From Gavia stellata (taxonomy: Eukaryota; Chordata; Aves; Gaviiformes; Gaviidae), in the NCBI RefSeq assembly GCF_030936135.1, contig NC_082603.1, positions 14,724,880 to 14,788,879 on the forward strand: a stretch of DNA of 64,000 nucleotides. Direction: 5' to 3'. The notes beneath the pieces are model-generated. The model did no database searches, was not told the origin of the DNA, and saw only the letters and a program-made list of their open reading frames with translations. Numbering within the stretch: the stretch's first letter is position 1; each line of letters opens with the position of its first letter. Both the position numbers and the translations under genes were made by a program. Positions 53,280 through 64,000 of this stretch are shown in pieces.

Positions 53280-53284
53280 ATAAA
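53279..53284 (+). terminator. DPH5 poly(A) signal overlapping the stop codon
   Basis: AATAAA begins on the last base of the TAA stop (53277-53279). A T-rich stretch follows at 53299-53320, suitable as a downstream element. If used, the 3'UTR is only about 15-35 nt. No other plus-strand AATAAA was noticed in the next kilobase; an ATTAAA lies near 54214. Confidence 0.6.
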
Positions 53285-53300
53285 ATGAGGCATATACATT

Positions 53301-53306
53301 TTTATT
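53301..53306 (-). terminator. Minus-strand AATAAA facing the DPH5 poly(A) signal
   Basis: TTTATT on the plus strand is a canonical poly(A) hexamer for transcription coming from SLC30A7. It lies 17 nt from the DPH5 hexamer and points the opposite way. Use is unproven; it would imply a roughly 5.9-kb SLC30A7 3'UTR reaching the DPH5 stop codon. Confidence 0.3.
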
Positions 53307-54109
53307 CCATCTTTAATTTCATGACAGCATAAAGTTATTCCTGTGACTATTTAGAGCTTGCCTAAGTGCAGTTAGATTGTATATTGTTTCAAAAGACAAC
53401 ACTGTAGGAACATGGACCTGCTTTTACCTGAGGCTACAAACTGCAAGCTGCACCTGCTGGTATCGGCTTCTAACATGCAGACACCTCCAGAAACCTTTAC
53501 ACCTTAAAAACCATTTGTCTGATTCAGTTCACTGACATCTGTATCAATCTTAGGTTGATGACTAGGGTAGGAAGTGCAAGCAGAGAACTGAGAAAGTGTA
53601 CCAAATGCCTGTCTGGCATCACTTTTGCTGTAGTACGTTAACAAAGCCTACTGCCTACATTGTTGTAAGTGCATTTTAGTTGCAACTTTCCAGAAACTTA
53701 GTAGTTCTCTCACCAATAGAAACCATTAGTGTGCAAAACCTGTTACATCTGTATCCATCTTTACACCTGGGAGAGTGAATACAGACAGGTGAGAATGTTC
53801 TTGATGTCTAAACCAAGAAAAACAAGAACTCACCCTTTGGACAGTTGGTGAAACAGAGGGAGAAGCTGCACAGAATTTCTTATTTCAGAAGGCTGCAACT
53901 TAAAAGAGAACTGGATTTCTTCATATGTTAATGCTAGCATTTATGGAGTGCTGGACTCAAACTGCAGCGACCACAATTAACCTCAAGCCAATTCTCAGAA
54001 AACAGACTGCAGCAATTCTCTTTAAAATCAGCTAATGGATGATGGTGGCTGCTATTTCAACTAGTCTTCACAGTATGTATGACAACAAAGCAGACCTGTA
54101 TGCATATTT
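53307..54109. other. Gap between convergent DPH5 and SLC30A7 ends
   Basis: About 0.8 kb of unique-looking sequence between the proposed DPH5 cleavage site and the distal SLC30A7 poly(A) candidate. It may instead belong to a longer SLC30A7 3'UTR if the 53306-53301 signal is used. Confidence 0.5.
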
Positions 54110-54124
54110 TTTTAAAACTGAAGA

Positions 54125-54130
54125 TTTATT
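54125..54130 (-). terminator. Candidate SLC30A7 poly(A) signal
   Basis: AATAAA on the minus strand followed by CTTCAGTTTTAAAAAAATA, about 5.0 kb after the stop codon. Chosen as the likely distal end because it precedes the intergenic gap to DPH5. Shorter alternatives near 55370 and 55480 are equally canonical. Confidence 0.4.
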
Positions 54131-54410
54131 GGAAAGAAATTTGATCCCATATCTTTTCAGCAATATAGGACATTTAACATTTTATATAGACTGTATTCAA
54201 GTAGAAAAGATTACATTAAAATTTTCTAATATTGCACTTGGGACAAGTCATGGCTAAGCTATTAACTTTAGCATTCCAGAACAAAATCATACATAGTCTT
54301 CAGACTTTTAGTGAGCTGCCTTGTGTTATCATTAAGATTTCTTTACAGGTATTTTGATATACTGTACTATTCAACTTAAGCTCACTAATTCCTGTAATTT
54401 GAAGGTAAAG

Positions 54411-54446
54411 GCAAGCAATATGCCGAATGCAAGCAATATGCTGTAT
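54411..54446 (-). repeat. 18-bp tandem duplication in the SLC30A7 3'UTR
   Basis: GCAAGCAATATGCCGAAT and GCAAGCAATATGCTGTAT (plus strand) lie directly in tandem, near the proposed 3' end of the SLC30A7 transcript. Confidence 0.85.
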
Positions 54447-57400
54447 GCTACCAGGAATGACTTTGGCAATTCCTTCATTCACAATATTTCACACTTCAGC
54501 CCAAAAACTGTAGCAATTCATTTAACTCTTGTACAAGATCCCAGCACACACATGAAAGACTTCAATGCACATGGGAAGTGAAATACACAACTCCTTTTAC
54601 ACATTATTTCCGCCAAATTACCACATAGGCAGGAACCTTTTGTGGCTTACTGAAACAGACAAGTAGATTAACCAGTATTTGCACACAGTGAGACATGTAG
54701 TCTTCACATGCCAGGCGCAGCAGAAGCGTAACTGGCATCTTTTCACATTATAGCAGTCTCTGGCCAATGAAGTCCCAACAGGGATGGTCACTGCAACAAA
54801 GCCTGAATGGGGGAGAAATCCAAACAGGAGTCCTGGCAGGTTGCAGATGGGGATTTTCATAGAAGTGTAAAGGAGGAATTAACCACTGAATCAGTATTAG
54901 GGATCAGAGAAATGGGTTATTAAAAAAAAAAAAAAAGAAAATCCCTCTATACTCATTCCCAAACACGCTTAAAATCAAGAATCATAGCAAGTCTGATGGC
55001 TGCTGGGGAAAACAGGACAGGGCTTAATTAGTAAATAAAACTGTTGCTCTGAACTGGTATTTAAAGATGTTGTTACATGAGTAGTGATTAGGATTTGCAT
55101 TTTATAGAACATGAAGGTTTCTGCAACTGAAGTCTGCAGTGTGAGAGAAAAGCCATGAACTTTACAATTTGATTGCACAGTGGGTGCAAAGGGTGGAAAA
55201 CTGCAGTTCAGCAGCAGCTTCTCTCCCCTCTTGTATCTTGTTTACATTCCCAAAACAGGTCCACTTACAACAGTTAAAAAGAGATACCCTTTCTTTCCTT
55301 CACCTTTAAACTCATCTTTACTTCTTCAGAAAAGAAGTTCAGAATGTTAAGAGTCACTATGGTCCATTTTATTAGTAGCAGCAGTTTCAATTTTTATGTA
55401 AAAACAGTGTCAGCAGCTCTTACTAATGATGCAATTAAACTTTCGTTTTAGTAAGCAGTATTACATAAAAAGCAGAGTCATTTATTTGGACCAGCACTTT
55501 TTGTCTTAGTTTAGCAACTCTAACTCTCTATAGGGGCCCTAGTGATGTAAGGAACAAGCCTATCCCTATGTATAGGCTTACAGGATTAGCCTGCAAAGGA
55601 CCAGTAGCAGTTTTCTTGCACTGTTATTTACCATGACAAACATTTGGGGCGTTTTAATACAGACACTCTGTAGCACTTGTTTTATCTTCTTATTTTGCTG
55701 TAGGTCTTGTAAAAATCGTGCCATTTACAGGCTTGGTCTTTGGGACAATGTGGTTGTGAGTTACTGTTTTCAAGTCACAGAGAAAGCCCACAAAGATAGA
55801 CCAGTAACCCCACAGTAAGCTTCAGCTACATGAAAACATGAGAAAAAAAATCATACTCTAAAAACTTGGTTCAAAATTCAGTACTGGATACCAGGAAGCT
55901 GAGTTTTAGCAGATGATCTGCAGACATTCATCCATCTCTGGATGTCAGTCTTCACACAGATCTTTGTTTAAACGATGTGATACATTTCCAATAACGTGTT
56001 AAAAGCAAAGTGTTCTATAAGCAGCCAAGTGTTAGGTAATTAGCAAAACACAAAATAATGGAGCTTTGACTCTCAGGATAAGAAAAGCTGCACTTCCAAT
56101 TGTATGATCTGTACTCTCCTGAAGCCTGGGCAAGTATCCCCTTAGTAGGTGAAAAAAATAAATCAGACGTCACTCCATTTACTGACATACTAGATGTGAT
56201 TGTAGTTACCTACTGGACACGTCATCTACTGTCTTTTGTAGAATATTGTGATGCTTATCCTTTTTCAGAAAGCCTAAAAAGGCTTAAAGTCTACTTTGAA
56301 TCTGACTTCTCTACACTAGCCTCAATTATATTTAACAAACAAATTATACATTTCTTACTATAAAAACATAAAGTTGTCCTTAAAAATAATGAAGGAAGTG
56401 CTATCTTGGTTACAAAACTCAGATTTGTACATATGCTTCCAACAGTCAGATAAGTCATAATCAGCAACAAAAATATGTCAAAAGCTATTAAAATCGATAT
56501 TGTGTAATTATAACCAGCTTATAGGCTTTTTCACTCAATTCCCCATATTTAAAAAGTTTGTAGATGTACATCTTAAAAATATCACCACCACCACACAAAC
56601 CCAATTGCCACGCTGGCAGATTCTCACTTGGAAACAAATTGTAGCAGTTGTCTTTTCATTAAGAAAACTAAAATAGCGGCCAAGCTCAGTGACTTGGGCA
56701 GCACTACAGTATTTCAGCAAGTCCAGGAATACTCAATCCTGAAACATGCTGGTATAAAAATGATTTAAACCAAAGCCTGCTCTTGGATCATGACACAATT
56801 GCAATGACGTTGGCTGGTGCTTGCCTTTAAAATGATATCAGCTGATCTTCTCTAGCCTCAAATAGTAGTAATATCAACTACAAAAAAAACCAAACAAGAA
56901 ATCATGCTGTCAACCAATAAGAAACAGTCTATATGCAACATACTACAAAACAATGACGGATCGCTGCCCTATAATCACAACTGTATTTTAATTACCTTCT
57001 CTGTGAACATATATGCAAATGGTATTTTAAACTGCAATACTCAAATCTGCCTAACAGATTATTGCACCCTACCCTGCGCCGTGTAACTTTCAAATCCCAT
57101 CCTCCAGTCAGGAACTCCAGGCCTGGCAAAGCATGTGCAAGGCGAGACGCAGAGGGAGCCTGACAGGGTGCCAGGCAGGAGAGGCCAGAAGAGAGAGATT
57201 TGGAACAGTGCAGCCAGCCAGCTGAAAGCACACTCTGCACCTGCATCCCCAGGAGAAGCAAACAGGATTAGAAAACAGGAATAGGGATAAAGAAGGACCT
57301 GAAGACTGGAAGAGACTGTAAAGCTTAAAAGCAGTATGTACGTGGCTTTTTACTGCTATTTTTCTTTACACCCAGTTTTCAGTTCCAAGCACAAGAGTAC

Positions 57401-59160
57401 ACCCCCAAGCTTTGTACAAAATCAACATTCATGTTTCAGTATCTCACCTGGAAAATTCAGGAACCACCTATCAATTTGGCACCATCATGTTTTCACATGA
57501 AAAGAGATAAAAATTCAGGTGCTCTATGGGAACAACAAAATGCATGCAAGAAACTCTTCATCTCTATCATGAATTCAGCAACATCAGTGGCAAACAAACC
57601 ATTTCTGCAAATGAATTTTCGGTACTTCCATAGTGCCTAGCACTTACTACACAGATACTGTCAGCTTCAGAGGGCCCTGATTTCAGTATTACCATGTATC
57701 AGGTACCAGAAGAATACTTAAAATCCATACCAGTCAGTAGCGGCTATGATTTATCAGAAAAACGCCCATCTTGTTTTTTACTCCACAATGTTCTGTTTGT
57801 AAAATGTCCTCTTATAAAATCTTCCATTACTAAGTTAACTACTACAGCATAGTGGAATTATCATCTGTAATACCAAGTATAGCAGATTATCTTTGAAAAC
57901 AATGCTCAGATCTGAAAGTGTAAAATGATTATAAATGCTAGAAAAATACGACAGACTAATGTTTCTGGAAAAAACAACTTACTGCACTGAAAATTTTTTT
58001 TTTTTTCCCCCTCACAAGGCCACACAAGGCTACAGTAAGATAATAAAAAATATCAGACTTGTCAACCTGGAAAAAGCATAATCTTAAACAGCATGAACCA
58101 TGGTCCTTATTTTCATTTCAGGTATAACCACCAGGAACAACTATTTTCAGTATTTGGAAAGGCAAAAGTTATCTCACCAACCACTTTAATAAAAATTATT
58201 ACAACTTATTAAAAATCAAGAGATTTAAACTTTCACAAACAATTTAGGGATTTCATTTTTCCCACCACATAATTTGGAAGGTAAAAAACCTGCAAGCATT
58301 GCTTCCATCACCAGTGTCTTCCCCCAGCTGCCTGTTGTTTCAGTGACTATGAACATGAGTAGCATCATGTAATGTCTCATTACTCTCAACAGTATCAAGA
58401 GACTAAGAACTGAAATTAAATCTAATATTTTGACTAAAATAATTTCCACAAGATACGTGCAACAAAATATCCAGCTTGTTTTGGAAGCAAGTGTCTTCAC
58501 AACAGCTTTGCCTTTTACATTTAGAATTTTTCTGTCTGTTTGGTAAGATGCAAGTATAAGGGAAGTCTAACATCTAGTTATACAAGTACACAAATGTCCC
58601 ACATACATCGCTAGTAAATAATGAGACTGCATACAAGATATCTGTAAAAGTAATAAAACCCTTTGATGCTCCATATTTATGCTGGCAAATACCTCTCCTG
58701 ATATAAAAGGCACTTTGAAAACCCAATATGGTTTGGTTCATTAAGTTTGCAAAGTACAAACAATTGTACAAACATACAATTATATTGAAGCATGTCAGCC
58801 ATTGTGACATTATCTACAAAACAAGTTTCCAATTGTTGGTAACACTGGTTTTATGGGAATGAGCAGTGGTTTCAGCAGCTTTACTGAAGATATGACAGGG
58901 TTTCCAGTACCACAATCTTAGTAAGTAAAAAACCCTCAAAGACATACAAGTTTAGAGGCCACAAAAAGACAAGACCCAAAGTCCATAACATTCATTCAAT
59001 ATTTACTCCTTAGAAGTGAACTCCATCCATAGCCCAAGGGCAGAAATCTATTCAGTCAATTCCAGAACAGTGGTGGAGGCAGGCTCTGTCTTGAGAAGTA
59101 TGTTGTTATACCATTACAGTACAGAAAACTTTGGTCCAACAGCACAATTTCAGAAATTCA

Positions 59161-59208
59161 CTAAACGGCTGCGACATCAATCTGTATGTAAAGCTGTCTT
59201 ACTCCTGC
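59161..59208 (-). CDS. SLC30A7: SLC30A7 last coding exon (15 residues and stop)
   Basis: A very short coding segment after a long pyrimidine tract and ttttccatag: AGVRQLYIQIDVAAV, then TAG at 59163-59161. It continues HNIFTQ of the preceding exon exactly as in other ZnT7 proteins. The same exon continues as 3'UTR. Confidence 0.94.
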   Translation of the reverse strand, partial: AGVRQLYIQIDVAAV

Positions 59209-62200
59209 CTATGGAAAAGAGAAGGAGAGTTAAAAAAAAAAAACCAACACAACTGTAAAGCCAAAGCAATTTAAATGTCCTGAACACCAGTCCACATTAG
59301 TAAGTTACCTAGCAATAAAACCTCCGTATCTTATTTTTCTGTAATTCATCTTCCACATTTAGCACATCGTTCACTGAGATACTGGCAATTTGGAAACCTA
59401 CGAACTTGAGAGTGCTGTATGAACACATAGTTCTTCACACAGTCAAGCGCACATGCGTAATTATATATTAACATTAGCTTTGCCACATTACCTTTTCTGA
59501 TTCATCCTAATAACTGTCACCTGTGAAGCTGCACAAAAGCAATTCTCACTTTCTTTTGTACAAGTTTAACTTCCTGAAAAGCAAGCTGTTTGAAGAGATG
59601 TCAGTTTAAAATGGAGCTAAGCACAAGAGCATAACATGGGATTTGTTGGGATTTGTTGTTTGAACCAGTTCCACACTAAGATTTTAGCAAGACACAACAA
59701 TGGCTACAGTGAATTTACATGACATCATGACACACTAAAATAACTTTTGGTAAAGGTACATGAATTGTATGCAAGCATTTCTCTCCTCAGAAATCCTATT
59801 AAACTAGGCTTAGGTGGACTTGCTTAGTTTTATCGTCCATCAGTATAAAACAGCATTAAAAAATCATTTAGTCATTCATTTTAACCTCAGTGGCAAACCA
59901 GCAACAATGCTGTGATGGTCACTGGTTATGCAATGTGATCTTGAAGCATTAGGCTGAAGACTGCTAAAGATCAGATTGTCTTCAACTATTATCAACTTGC
60001 TTTTAGCTCAGTTGAGTGGCAAAATGAACTATCAATTATATTAAGATTAATGAGGGCCAATATTACTGAGGAGAAAAATCTCTACTTGCTCCAACCGTTC
60101 CTCCACTTATTACCATAGGTCAGATAAGAAAAAACTATAGACCTTGTTCTCCCAGTTCCCTTCCTAGGACACATGGCTCTTGATACCTGCACAGCTACAA
60201 AACAGCTGAAGAGCCAAAGACTCACTGGGAAAATGCAATCATTTGGAGACCTGAGAGGTAAAATTAGTTTTAATGTAATAGAATGTTCTGCTTAGTCCTT
60301 CCCAAAAATTATCCCTTAGTTTCAAACTACATAGTCTGCAGAATAAGCCATGCAGACTGATTTCTACCTACACAATAATCTGGAGCTGTATGTGATGGAA
60401 CATCTCAAAGAGGACCAAACTTATGAATAAAGTTTGATTTTAGAATACTTGTAACAACAAATCCTCCTTCCCTAAGTCTCTAACATAAAAACAAGTATGT
60501 GTTTATTTTTATTGAGTTCCCCATGACTGACTACTTTAAAATTCCTTAAACTTTAAGGAGTTCAAAAGAATTCATGCTTTCAGGCAGCACATTGTAGGGT
60601 TGGCTTCAGTGGTGTTTCTCCTAAGAGTCCAGAAACTGAGTATGCAAGATGCGTAAAAAAACCAAACAAAAAAATCCAGTCTGGAATTTTTAATAAATGT
60701 TTTAAAACAGTTAATAAAAGGGGCACCTATCAGATGCATAAATGATTCACTAAGCCACCACATACACAAGCTGCCAATGCAGTAGACCAATACAACATTT
60801 AGAACAAGTGAAAGAACGTGCACGTGAGCACACAAGAAAGCTTTGAAAAGAACATTCATGCAAGCACTAATTAAACTGTTGACAGAAGCTGTTTTTATTT
60901 ACAGTATCAAATATACCTGATGAGAAGTCCCCTTTCTTCACTGTCCAACTGACTTAGAGAAGTCAGTCATTTACGTATCTCCAAAATATTACCCTCTAGC
61001 TGACAATATTTTGTTACCTAAAACACTGGTTATAAACAGGAATATTTGTCTTATCTTCAGCTACAGGACTCTCCGTTACTCAAAAGCAGAGAAAGGACAT
61101 TATGTAAAACTGTAATAGTTTTTTCAAATACAGTCCCCCAATGTCAAGAATAAAACCAGGATGTTTGGCTCTGGATGGTATAAGAGAATGAGTTTCCAGC
61201 TTTATTCCTCATGAAGTTCTCTTGCCAGAGAAGAATTTTCTATTTTATCTTAATAGACTCTAGGGTCTACTTGTAAACCATTCACATCCAGTAGCTATAC
61301 TGGAATAGGCAGCCAAACTGAATTTCATGTTTCATGGATAAAAGTATAAGGAAGCAACAGAAAAATCTTTCTGAAATTTTTAAGATTTTAATCTTAAGGC
61401 AAGAACTATCAACTTTCTAGTAAAGTTTCTGTTTTTCACAAGATTTCCAGCATTTCATATTAGCTACAAGTACTATCAAATACATCACTATCTATATAAA
61501 AAAATATAACCTGTTAGGAAATAAACAGGAGCACAATGGTGGTATACAACATGACAATTGATGGTTATGTTTTAACTAGTGATCACCGTAGAATAGATGT
61601 TACTAAAAGCCAACAAAACATGCAGAGATGATGGATTCTTAGAGGGATAGAAATGAATGACAAATACAGCATCAGCACAGTGAAAAACTTAAACAGGTCC
61701 AGTCTGTGGCCCTATCTTGAGGGAAGCTTTATCTATTTTTCTTGGTTCCTCATAGGTCAACACAGGGTTTCAACTTGATACACCTCAGAGAACTACAGCT
61801 GTTATTTCCATTAAGTGGCATCAGAAATTAATGCAGAGAGGTACAATAATTCCATCTACACTACTGAGTATTTTGAAATTGTTCTATACAGCTGGAGAAG
61901 AGAAGCTTTTCAAAACACACTGATACCAAAACCAGAAACATTTTATTTTTCTTGATAAGAAAGACAATGCCACATCACGTGACAGGCAATTTATACTTTG
62001 AGATGTGATTTCCACTGATGAGACATACCTGAGTAAAAATATTGTGAGTCTGGCTTAGAATCCACCTTCCATCAGCATCAGGAGCTACTAATAATTTCAA
62101 AGTCCCTATGTAAACATCAGTACAGAGGGTCCAGAAATGTGGATCATGTAAACTGTAAACTCCTTGCAACTGCTGCACCTAAAAATACAGGCAAATTTAA

Positions 62201-63288
62201 AAAATTTCAGAAAATGTCTGTCTGTACTATGTTTTTTACATAAAAAAATTATAAAAAATTATAAAAGCTGATGCATTCTTTTACCTCTAGTTCACTGTGC
62301 AATTTGTGATATTTCACTTAAATTCCTTATTACTATCTCAGTAATTGTAAGGAAGGTGAAAACATACAGATTGTATGTATACATCATTATTTTGTATCTT
62401 ACTGCATTTACAGGCTACATACATTTTACTGAAACCATTTCTGAAAACAGTGGTGTCCAAGAGAGAAAAGTCACAGTTAATAAATTTGAGAGGGCATTCA
62501 ATTAAAACAGCAATTTTTGCAAATGCAGGAATTTTCCATAAAACAATGTGAGACAATCTAACTATTAACAGAAATATATTAATATTTCTGTAAAAATTTT
62601 GTGAGGGCTTAGGTTTGTCCTGTCAAAACCCTTCTTTTTCCTCTGTCCAATTTTAGCAAGCCCTGCACGTGACAATTACAGTCCTGTAACTTCCTGAGGG
62701 AAGATGGAACTCCTGTAAGTGCTTTGTATTAACTCTGCAAAGGTGCTTCAATGTTCAGGTCATGACACAGTACTAGATAAGTTAAACAGGAGTACCAGGA
62801 GAGGTAAAATCCAGAGTAATCTATGTCTTCTTATAAATACATTTCCAATGTTACTCCACCTCGCTTTACTAAGAACTAGATTTTGAGGGAGACAAAAACT
62901 GAGCAAAACAGAAAAACATTATGCACTTTGTATCAGCGCAAAGTACTTTGAGAAGAAAAGCTTCAGGATCTGTTTTTCTAAACCAACATAGCATGTTTCA
63001 AAACACAAACTGAGTTGAAGCTACATACAATTTAGGACTTCAGAAAGATAAAAATCAAACTGGTACCTCCATTGGCACAATCTAAGCAACCTTTCACAGG
63101 CATTACTGGAAAAACATCACAAAATATCCTCATACACACAGTTGAGGCTCATTCAGTCAGCAGCTTGATCGGAAGCAAAAAAAGTCTAAGAGCTCACCCT
63201 CTGGTAGCACTGAGGCAGGGCATTTTCCAGGGAAGGAGGAGTTCGCTGCATCAAAATTCCAATGGATTCTTTTAAAAGTGGAACAATA
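59161..63288 (-). CDS. SLC30A7: SLC30A7 (ZnT7 zinc transporter), last three coding exons
   Basis: ZnT7 is a cation-diffusion-facilitator protein that moves Zn2+ from the cytosol into the Golgi and early secretory pathway. Three minus-strand exons (63198-63288, 62029-62178, 59161-59208) join in phase and encode about the last 96 residues: the end of the membrane domain linker (IVPLLKESIGILMQRTPP) and the cytosolic C-terminal domain, with DPHFWTLCTDVYIGTLKLLV, APDADGRWILSQTHNIFTQ and AGVRQLYIQIDVAAV at the end. This matches the ZnT7 C-terminus closely; human ends IDFAAM. The transmembrane helices and histidine-rich loop lie beyond position 64000. The gene converges on DPH5, as in human. Confidence 0.96.
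59209..62028 (-). other. SLC30A7: SLC30A7 last intron (2.8 kb)
   Basis: GT...AG intron on the minus strand with a long pyrimidine tract before the acceptor. No other feature recognised. Confidence 0.9.
62029..62178 (-). CDS. SLC30A7: SLC30A7 penultimate coding exon
   Basis: Exactly 50 codons between tatttttag and ACTCAG|gtatgt. Encodes VQQLQGVYSLHDPHFWTLC through HNIFTQ, the alpha-beta cytosolic zinc-binding fold of CDF transporters. Phase 0 on both sides. Confidence 0.97.
62179..63197 (-). other. SLC30A7: SLC30A7 penultimate intron in the window (1.0 kb)
   Basis: GT...AG intron on the minus strand. AT-rich and featureless. Confidence 0.9.
63198..63288 (-). CDS. SLC30A7: SLC30A7 antepenultimate coding exon
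   Basis: Acceptor tttccttctag at 63289, donor CAGAGG|gtgagc at 63197. Its first base completes a split codon, then IVPLLKESIGILMQRTPPSL and ENALPQCYQR follow. Near-identical to the ZnT7 segment after the last transmembrane helix. Confidence 0.95.
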
Positions 63289-64000
63289 CTAGAAGGAAAA
63301 AAGGAAGTTACCTACTATTACATTCTCAAAAGATGCAGAACAAAGAGCAACATAACATTGCTTAATGCTCTTGAAGAATTTTTCTTTAGTTGTTTCACCA
63401 GAAGCTGAGAAAGTTGCCAGGAAAATGTGGTACAGAAAATAAAAGGATTGACAAAACTGTATGGTGTCTTACTAAAGGCAAGATTACTTCTCCCCCAAAT
63501 TTTCCACAGAGACAACTACTGTTGGACGATCACAAAAGATTAACAGTTTAATCACGGGATTTGAGATGAAATCTCTTAGTGTCTTAAAAGTTGTATGACA
63601 AAGCAGCTGACAAGCATAGCTCAAACCCAAAACTTACTTCAATGGCAATCGCTTACAAGCAACCATAAAAATATGCAACTGAAATGGTTTTTGCTTTTGT
63701 GTTTGGCTTAAGGCATACTTTTCTTCTGAACTAAGATAATAATGGGGAGATCATAAAACAAAATTAGTATGGACCAGTCCAGCTAAAACAAGTTATTTTG
63801 TCAGAAACGGACAACTTAGCATATTCTTGAAGTGAACTAAGTGTAGGGTCTCATCCAAGCTCAAGGATTAAACATTTGGAAGCAATTACAGGCTCCCTCC
63901 TAGTCAAATGGTCTTGTTTAATCAGCAAACTAAGATGACACTTAATACCCTTTTTTATTATTATTACTTTCCTCTTTTTTTTTTTTTTTTAAATAAAACC
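63289..64000 (-). other. SLC30A7: SLC30A7 intron, cut by the window edge
   Basis: The acceptor side is in the window. The upstream exon, expected to encode the last transmembrane helix, was not found here, so the intron continues past 64000. A T16 run lies at 63975-63990. Confidence 0.75.

Larger units (their letters stand above)
54110..59160 (-). other. SLC30A7: Putative SLC30A7 3'UTR
   Basis: About 5 kb of AT-rich sequence with no recognisable exon or mobile element follows the SLC30A7 stop on the minus strand. Several AATAAA hexamers occur on the minus strand, for example near 55370 and 55480. The one at 54130-54125 is followed by an A/T-rich stretch and is a plausible distal site. The extent is inferred. 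Contents include an 18-bp tandem pair (54411-54446), an A15 run (54922-54936) and a GC-richer block (57090-57260). Confidence 0.5.

Noticed and set aside
58225-58500. Hydrophobic 91-codon minus-strand frame, considered as a small membrane protein
   Set aside because: It falls in the SLC30A7 3'UTR, where T-rich sequence produces Leu/Ile/Val runs; there is no independent support.

Overview
This is vertebrate nuclear DNA, most probably from a bird. The evidence is split genes with canonical GT/AG introns, an AT-rich background with one sharp CpG island, and a single CR1-type LINE with the avian 3' end (ATTCTGTGATTCTGT). Low interspersed-repeat density fits a bird, but a crocodilian or turtle cannot be excluded from the sequence alone.

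Three genes are recognisable. (1) Minus strand, 8172-32932: the first three coding exons of an aldo-keto reductase of the bacterial-like (YtbE/glyoxal reductase-like) type, with exons at 32848-32932, 15783-16031 and 8172-8273. All four catalytic-tetrad residues are encoded. I could not find the C-terminal exons; they probably lie left of position 1. (2) Plus strand, 33290-53279: a complete DPH5 (diphthine methyl ester synthase) coding sequence in seven exons, joining in phase to 285 codons, the length of human DPH5. (3) Minus strand, 63288-59161: the last three coding exons of SLC30A7 (ZnT7), followed by a long putative 3'UTR down to about 54.1 kb. The tail-to-tail SLC30A7/DPH5 order matches human 1p21.

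Layout: 1-8171 holds no recognised exon (reductase intron or downstream DNA). 8172-32932 is the reductase, with introns of 7.5 and 16.8 kb; the larger contains a CR1 fragment at 20350-21336 with an intact reverse-transcriptase FADD motif. About 32490-33480 is a CpG island acting as a head-to-head promoter for the reductase and DPH5, with a ZNF143-like and a GC-box/KLF-like element. 33290-53279 is DPH5 (largest intron 10.1 kb). About 53280-59160 is the convergent 3' ends, and 59161-64000 the SLC30A7 3' coding exons and introns.

The three genes do not form a pathway. DPH5 acts in cytosolic diphthamide synthesis on eEF2, ZnT7 moves zinc into the early secretory pathway, and the reductase is predicted to be a cytosolic NADPH-dependent carbonyl reductase. 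Their links are positional: one shared promoter and one shared terminator region. I found no tRNA, rRNA, CRISPR or viral element, and no new system; most of the window is ordinary intronic DNA.
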